Shown piece after piece: positions 34,274-37,217 of a DNA stretch of 37,217 nucleotides. The stretch covers positions 1 through 37,217 of the forward strand of contig CALJNE010000015.1 in NCBI GenBank assembly GCA_937982115.1. The letters run 5' to 3'. Position 1 is the first letter of the stretch. Each line of letters begins with the position of its first letter. The notes under the pieces are model-generated. The model did not search any database. It was not told where the DNA came from and saw only the letters and a program-made list of their open reading frames with translations. This DNA is from an uncultured Bacteroidales bacterium (GTDB lineage: Bacteria > Bacteroidota > Bacteroidia > Bacteroidales > ML635J-15). Both the position numbers and the translations under genes were made by a program.

Positions 34274-36763
34274 CTACCAAACTCCTGAAATTTTCTCTCC
34301 ACATTTCGGACATTTTCCTTTAAAATCCTTGCTGCTTTGAGTATTATATCCAATCCTGCGAATTATTCTTTCTCCACACTTAGGACAATATGTATTTATT
34401 TCAGAATTTCTAACATTGCCTAAATAAACATATTTAATTCCTTTAGATTTAGCAATTTCAGCAGCCTTTTCAACTGTCTCAACCGGAGTGGGAGGTACAT
34501 CCGACATTTTGTATGCCGGAAAAAAACGACTGAAATGTAAGGGAACATCCTGCAAGTTGTTTTCTACCATCCAATCACACATTTTAGAAATCATTTCCAT
34601 ATCATCTGTATATCCCGGTATAATGAGATTTGTAATTTCAACCCAAACATTATGCTTTTTTAACAGTAAAATTGTTTCTAGAACCGGTTGAAGACTTCCT
34701 CCCGTTATTTGCCGGTATAATCTGTTGTCAAAGCATTTTAAATCTATATTGGCAGCATCCAAGTAGGGGATAAGTTCAAGTAATGGTTCTTTATTTATGT
34801 ATCCGTTAGAAACCATAATATTTTTTAATCCTGCCTCGTGAGCAAGTTTTGCCGTTTCGAGCATAAATTCATAAAAAACCGTTGGCTCAGTATATGTGTA
34901 AGAGATTGATTTGCTGTTGTATTTTAATGCTAATTCAACAATTTGTTGCGGACTTGCTGATGTATATTCAATTTCTAACGGAGAAGCTTGTGATATTTGA
35001 TAGTTCTGGCAGTTCTTACAGCTGAAATTGCATCCTGCAGTACCTAATGACATAGTGTTGGAGCCCGGCATAAAATGATACAAAGGTTTTTTTTCTACCG
35101 GGTCGTTATGAAGAGCTACAATTTTACCGTAACTTATAGATTCAAGTTCTCCATTTATATTTTTTCTTGCATTGCAAATTCCTACTTCATCTTTTTCCAA
35201 TGTGCACTTGTGAGGACACAATTCACACCTTACTTTCTTTTCTTCTAGTTTGGTGTAGTATTTAGTTTTTTTTTTCGGAAATAAACCAAAGTCTTTTTCT
35301 GAAAAAACTATGGCTTCATAGGTGTAAATATCTGCATCTTTCCAACCTGTCCAACCTATTCCTGCTTTATCGCGAGCACAATGTCCCAGAAATTCTTCAA
35401 GCGACCAACCTGTTTCTGTTGCAACTTGAGGTAAAAATGTTCCGCCTCTGCCGTTTTTGATAATGTAAATTCCGTGTTTTCCCAGTACAATTTCGTCTAT
35501 TGAACTGATTTTTTTCATTGGCGTGAGAACAGAAATCTCAATATCAATTTCATCTAATTCATTTTTAGTAACTGGGCTAAAACGGGGGTCGCGAGTAGCT
35601 GCAGAAATAGCCATATCTATAACTACTTCATAAAGAGGAACTTTGGGCTCGAATTGACCGATACATCCTCTTAAAGCTCCGTTTTTATGGAGGGTAACAA
35701 AGGCTCCACACTGATTTTTCAGATTATCTGTAATGTTTATAGAGCTTATATTGGGTCTTTTATTATTATTAATTTTTTCTTCAACCGTTAGACGAGCTAA
35801 TTTTAATAATTCAATTTTCTCTTCATCAGATAAACTGAAATCGTTGTTTTGATTTTTTATAACAGAAATAGCCCAATAACCAACAACTTTGTCCTTGCTG
35901 CCATAAGGAGAATCTCCGGAATTTTTGTAATCAATAGGAAGATATGTATAATTGTTGTCGGTTAGATACATTAAAGTTAAAACAGCCGACCATCCGCAAC
36001 AAGTAGTAGCTAAATTATTAACCTTATTTTTCTCATACTTTGAAATCAGATTAATTAAACTGTCGGGTTTTCCGCTTAATATTGCTTCTGCAGTTTCGTT
36101 GTCAATCCTTAAAGCATCTTCATAAGACGGGTAATGAGAAAAATCGCTGGAGATTACAAAAATGTTATTTTTATTGAAATAAGGTTTTAATGCTTTAGCA
36201 ATTTTTTTTGCTGTATTTATAGCATCCTGTCCTATAACTATTGGAATTATCTGGAAATCATTTTTTAAATGTACCTGTAAAAATGGCAGTTGTACTTCGA
36301 TACTATGTTCTGTTTTGTGTGCTTCGGGTAGAAACTTAAAAAAGTCGTTTTCGTTTATCAATTTATTTGCTAAATCAATATTTACTTTCACTTCGCCTAA
36401 TGGAGTTAAGTAACTTCCTGCACTGTATATTGAAGCTCCGTCAAAGTAAGTGGTATGACTAGCAGCAATTATGAAAACATTTTCATATTTTTTATCCGGA
36501 TTTATCTGATTAATTGCCGAAGCAGCAATTTGTCCACTGAAAACATAGCCGGCATGAGGAGAAATTACTGCAATAGCATCAGACTTTCGACTTTTAGCAC
36601 TCGAAAAATAGTATTTTACATCATTTAGTAAATCATTTTTATTAGCAGGATAAAATCTGCCGGCAACAGCTGCATCGCGATTCATAAGCTCTTGTTTTTT
36701 AGATTGTTGTGCACATCCGTTATAAAATAAAAATAATAATATTGGAATAAGGATTATCCTCAT
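34274..36763 (-). CDS. MEMO-AMMECR1-radical SAM three-domain fusion (AmmeMemoRadiSam system) with lipoprotein-like signal
   Basis: 829 residues from ATG 36763 (an in-frame TTG lies at 36769). Residues 1-20 are a hydrophobic signal with a Cys at 17 (LLFLFYNGCAQQSKK), lipobox-like. MEMO domain about 28-300: RDAAVAGRFYP, HAGY (His70), ASHT (His103), SSDFSHYPSYEDALRID and TTCCGW (Cys255/256); His, His and Cys match the metal ligands of human MEMO1. AMMECR1 domain about 310-490: LRGCIGQFEP and ATRDPRFSPV. Radical SAM domain about 500-829: a preceding CELCPHKC motif, SAM cluster CNFSCKNC (C578, C582, C585) and a C-terminal zinc ribbon (CPKC twice). These three families form the AmmeMemoRadiSam system, usually as separate genes. 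All motifs look intact. The substrate is unknown. Confidence 0.93.
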   Translation of the reverse strand: MRIILIPILLFLFYNGCAQQSKKQELMNRDAAVAGRFYPANKNDLLNDVKYYFSSAKSRKSDAIAVISPHAGYVFSGQIAASAINQINPDKKYENVFIIAASHTTYFDGASIYSAGSYLTPLGEVKVNIDLANKLINENDFFKFLPEAHKTEHSIEVQLPFLQVHLKNDFQIIPIVIGQDAINTAKKIAKALKPYFNKNNIFVISSDFSHYPSYEDALRIDNETAEAILSGKPDSLINLISKYEKNKVNNLATTCCGWSAVLTLMYLTDNNYTYLPIDYKNSGDSPYGSKDKVVGYWAISVIKNQNNDFSLSDEEKIELLKLARLTVEEKINNNKRPNISSINITDNLKNQCGAFVTLHKNGALRGCIGQFEPKVPLYEVVIDMAISAATRDPRFSPVTKNELDEIDIEISVLTPMKKISSIDEIVLGKHGIYIIKNGRGGTFLPQVATETGWSLEEFLGHCARDKAGIGWTGWKDADIYTYEAIVFSEKDFGLFPKKKTKYYTKLEEKKVRCELCPHKCTLEKDEVGICNARKNINGELESISYGKIVALHNDPVEKKPLYHFMPGSNTMSLGTAGCNFSCKNCQNYQISQASPLEIEYTSASPQQIVELALKYNSKSISYTYTEPTVFYEFMLETAKLAHEAGLKNIMVSNGYINKEPLLELIPYLDAANIDLKCFDNRLYRQITGGSLQPVLETILLLKKHNVWVEITNLIIPGYTDDMEMISKMCDWMVENNLQDVPLHFSRFFPAYKMSDVPPTPVETVEKAAEIAKSKGIKYVYLGNVRNSEINTYCPKCGERIIRRIGYNTQSSKDFKGKCPKCGEKISGVW

Positions 36764-36789
36764 AATCAACCGAAATGTAATTTGCTTTA

Positions 36790-36820
36790 CAAATATAATA
36801 AAATTTTTCTTGAAATCAAA
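36790..36820 (-). promoter_or_regulatory. Bacteroidota-type promoter of the MEMO-AMMECR1-radical SAM gene
   Basis: Minus strand: TTTG at 36820-36817, exactly 19 nt, then TATATTTG at 36797-36790. Both boxes are perfect. The predicted start near 36783 lies about 20 nt ahead of the ATG at 36763, favouring the start that includes the signal sequence. Confidence 0.75.
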
Positions 36821-36831
36821 TTAACATTTAG

Positions 36832-37217
36832 TTAAATTGTATTGCGAGGTTTTACGAGATTGTAAATTTTATTTAATAAAATCTCTTCTTTTATGGGTTT
36901 TGTTATATAATCGTTACATCCTGCATTTAATGCTCTAGAAATATCCTCGTGAAGAGCATAAGCTGTTTGAGCGATTATTGGAATTTTAGTGTCAATTTTT
37001 CTGATTTGTTTCACAGTTGCAAAACCATCAAGTTCCGGCATTTTCATATCCATTAAAATACAATCTATATCTCCGGAATATTTATTAAATTTTTCGAAAG
37101 CTTCTACTCCTGATTCAGCAACAATTATCTCGAATTTGTCTTCAGGCAAAATCTCACGATAAAACAAATGATTTATTTCTTCATCGTCTGCAATAAGTAT
37201 TTTTATTCTATCATTCA
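36832..37217 (-). CDS. Response-regulator receiver (REC) domain protein, 5' end at window edge
   Basis: About 128 codons are visible and the frame stays open to the right edge. The REC fold is complete: acidic pair in KILIADDEE, phospho-acceptor Asp in CILMDMKMPELDG, the conserved Thr in AQTAYA and Lys in YITKPI. The bases at 37217-37216 are TG in frame, so one more base (A) just outside would make an ATG giving a stand-alone CheY-like regulator starting M-N-D-R-I-K-I-L; otherwise it is the C-terminal receiver of a hybrid histidine kinase. A shorter start at TTG 37167 would delete the acidic pocket and is rejected. There is no output domain after it. Confidence 0.88.
   Translation of the reverse strand, partial: NDRIKILIADDEEINHLFYREILPEDKFEIIVAESGVEAFEKFNKYSGDIDCILMDMKMPELDGFATVKQIRKIDTKIPIIAQTAYALHEDISRALNAGCNDYITKPIKEEILLNKIYNLVKPRNTI

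Noticed and set aside
36685-36769. Internal ATG at 36685 as the start of the MEMO fusion
   Set aside because: It would remove the signal peptide and leave about 100 nt of leader after the well-formed promoter; kept only as the alternative in the finding.
37165-37167. TTG start for the response regulator
   Set aside because: It falls inside the receiver fold after the acidic pocket; the frame is open to the window edge.

Overview
The window is AT-rich chromosomal DNA, about one third G+C by eye, from a member of the Bacteroidota, most likely a free-living anaerobic or facultative Bacteroidales-type organism. Three things support this. Two large secreted peptidases end in type IX secretion (T9SS) C-terminal sorting domains with the 'YPNP' motif. 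Several genes are preceded by the Bacteroidota-type promoter (TTTG, about 19 nt, TAnnTTTG) and not by E. coli-type boxes. Surface-protein families typical of the phylum (paired OmpA domains, PagL-like lipid A deacylase, S41 lipoprotein) are present. No phage, CRISPR array, rRNA operon or complete insertion sequence was seen.

Layout. 1-2660 (-): an operon-like run of an FmdE-family protein, a DGC-motif protein, a periplasmic thioredoxin, a rhodanese with a Cys-rich tail and a CDF metal transporter cut by the left edge; it looks like a metal, sulfur or redox handling module. 2661-3667: a roughly 1-kb AT-rich gap with a possible decayed transposase fragment. 3668-5593 (-): purC and a PhoH-type ATPase. 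5687-7598 (+): a divergent SAM hydroxide adenosyltransferase relative (DUF62) and a PagL-like outer-membrane deacylase. 7577-9643 (-): a T9SS-secreted M43 metallopeptidase. 9765-11979 (-): GT9 and GT4 glycosyltransferases. 12162-18312 (+): guaA, an MFS transporter, xseB and two tandem paralogous radical SAM proteins. 18266-19135 (-): a BadF/GlcNAc-kinase-type sugar kinase. 19304-21411 (+): an NfeD/YqiJ-type protein with a YqiK-type flotillin, closed by a clear terminator. 21674-22600 (-): an OmpA-domain protein. 22699-22770 (+): tRNA-Arg(CCU) with a textbook promoter and terminator. 22805-29667 (-): an M3 peptidase lipoprotein and a 1540-residue papain-like T9SS protein. 29777-30772 (+): an intact ORF derived from an IS1595-type transposase that appears to have lost its catalytic residues. 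30811-33225 (-): an operon of a barrel protein, an S41 peptidase lipoprotein and a small secreted protein. 33300-34244 (+): a PfkB-family sugar kinase. 34274-36763 (-): one polypeptide joining MEMO, AMMECR1 and radical SAM domains behind what looks like a lipoprotein signal. 36832-37217 (-): a response-regulator receiver domain cut by the right edge.

The most unusual items are the signal-bearing MEMO-AMMECR1-radical SAM fusion, the apparently domesticated IS1595-type protein with its own well-spaced promoter, the twin radical SAM proteins whose Cys-rich auxiliary domain precedes the radical SAM core, the DUF62 protein lacking residues expected for catalysis, and the FmdE/DGC/thioredoxin/rhodanese/CDF cluster. 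Family calls rest on recognised motifs and remembered family features; no database search was run.
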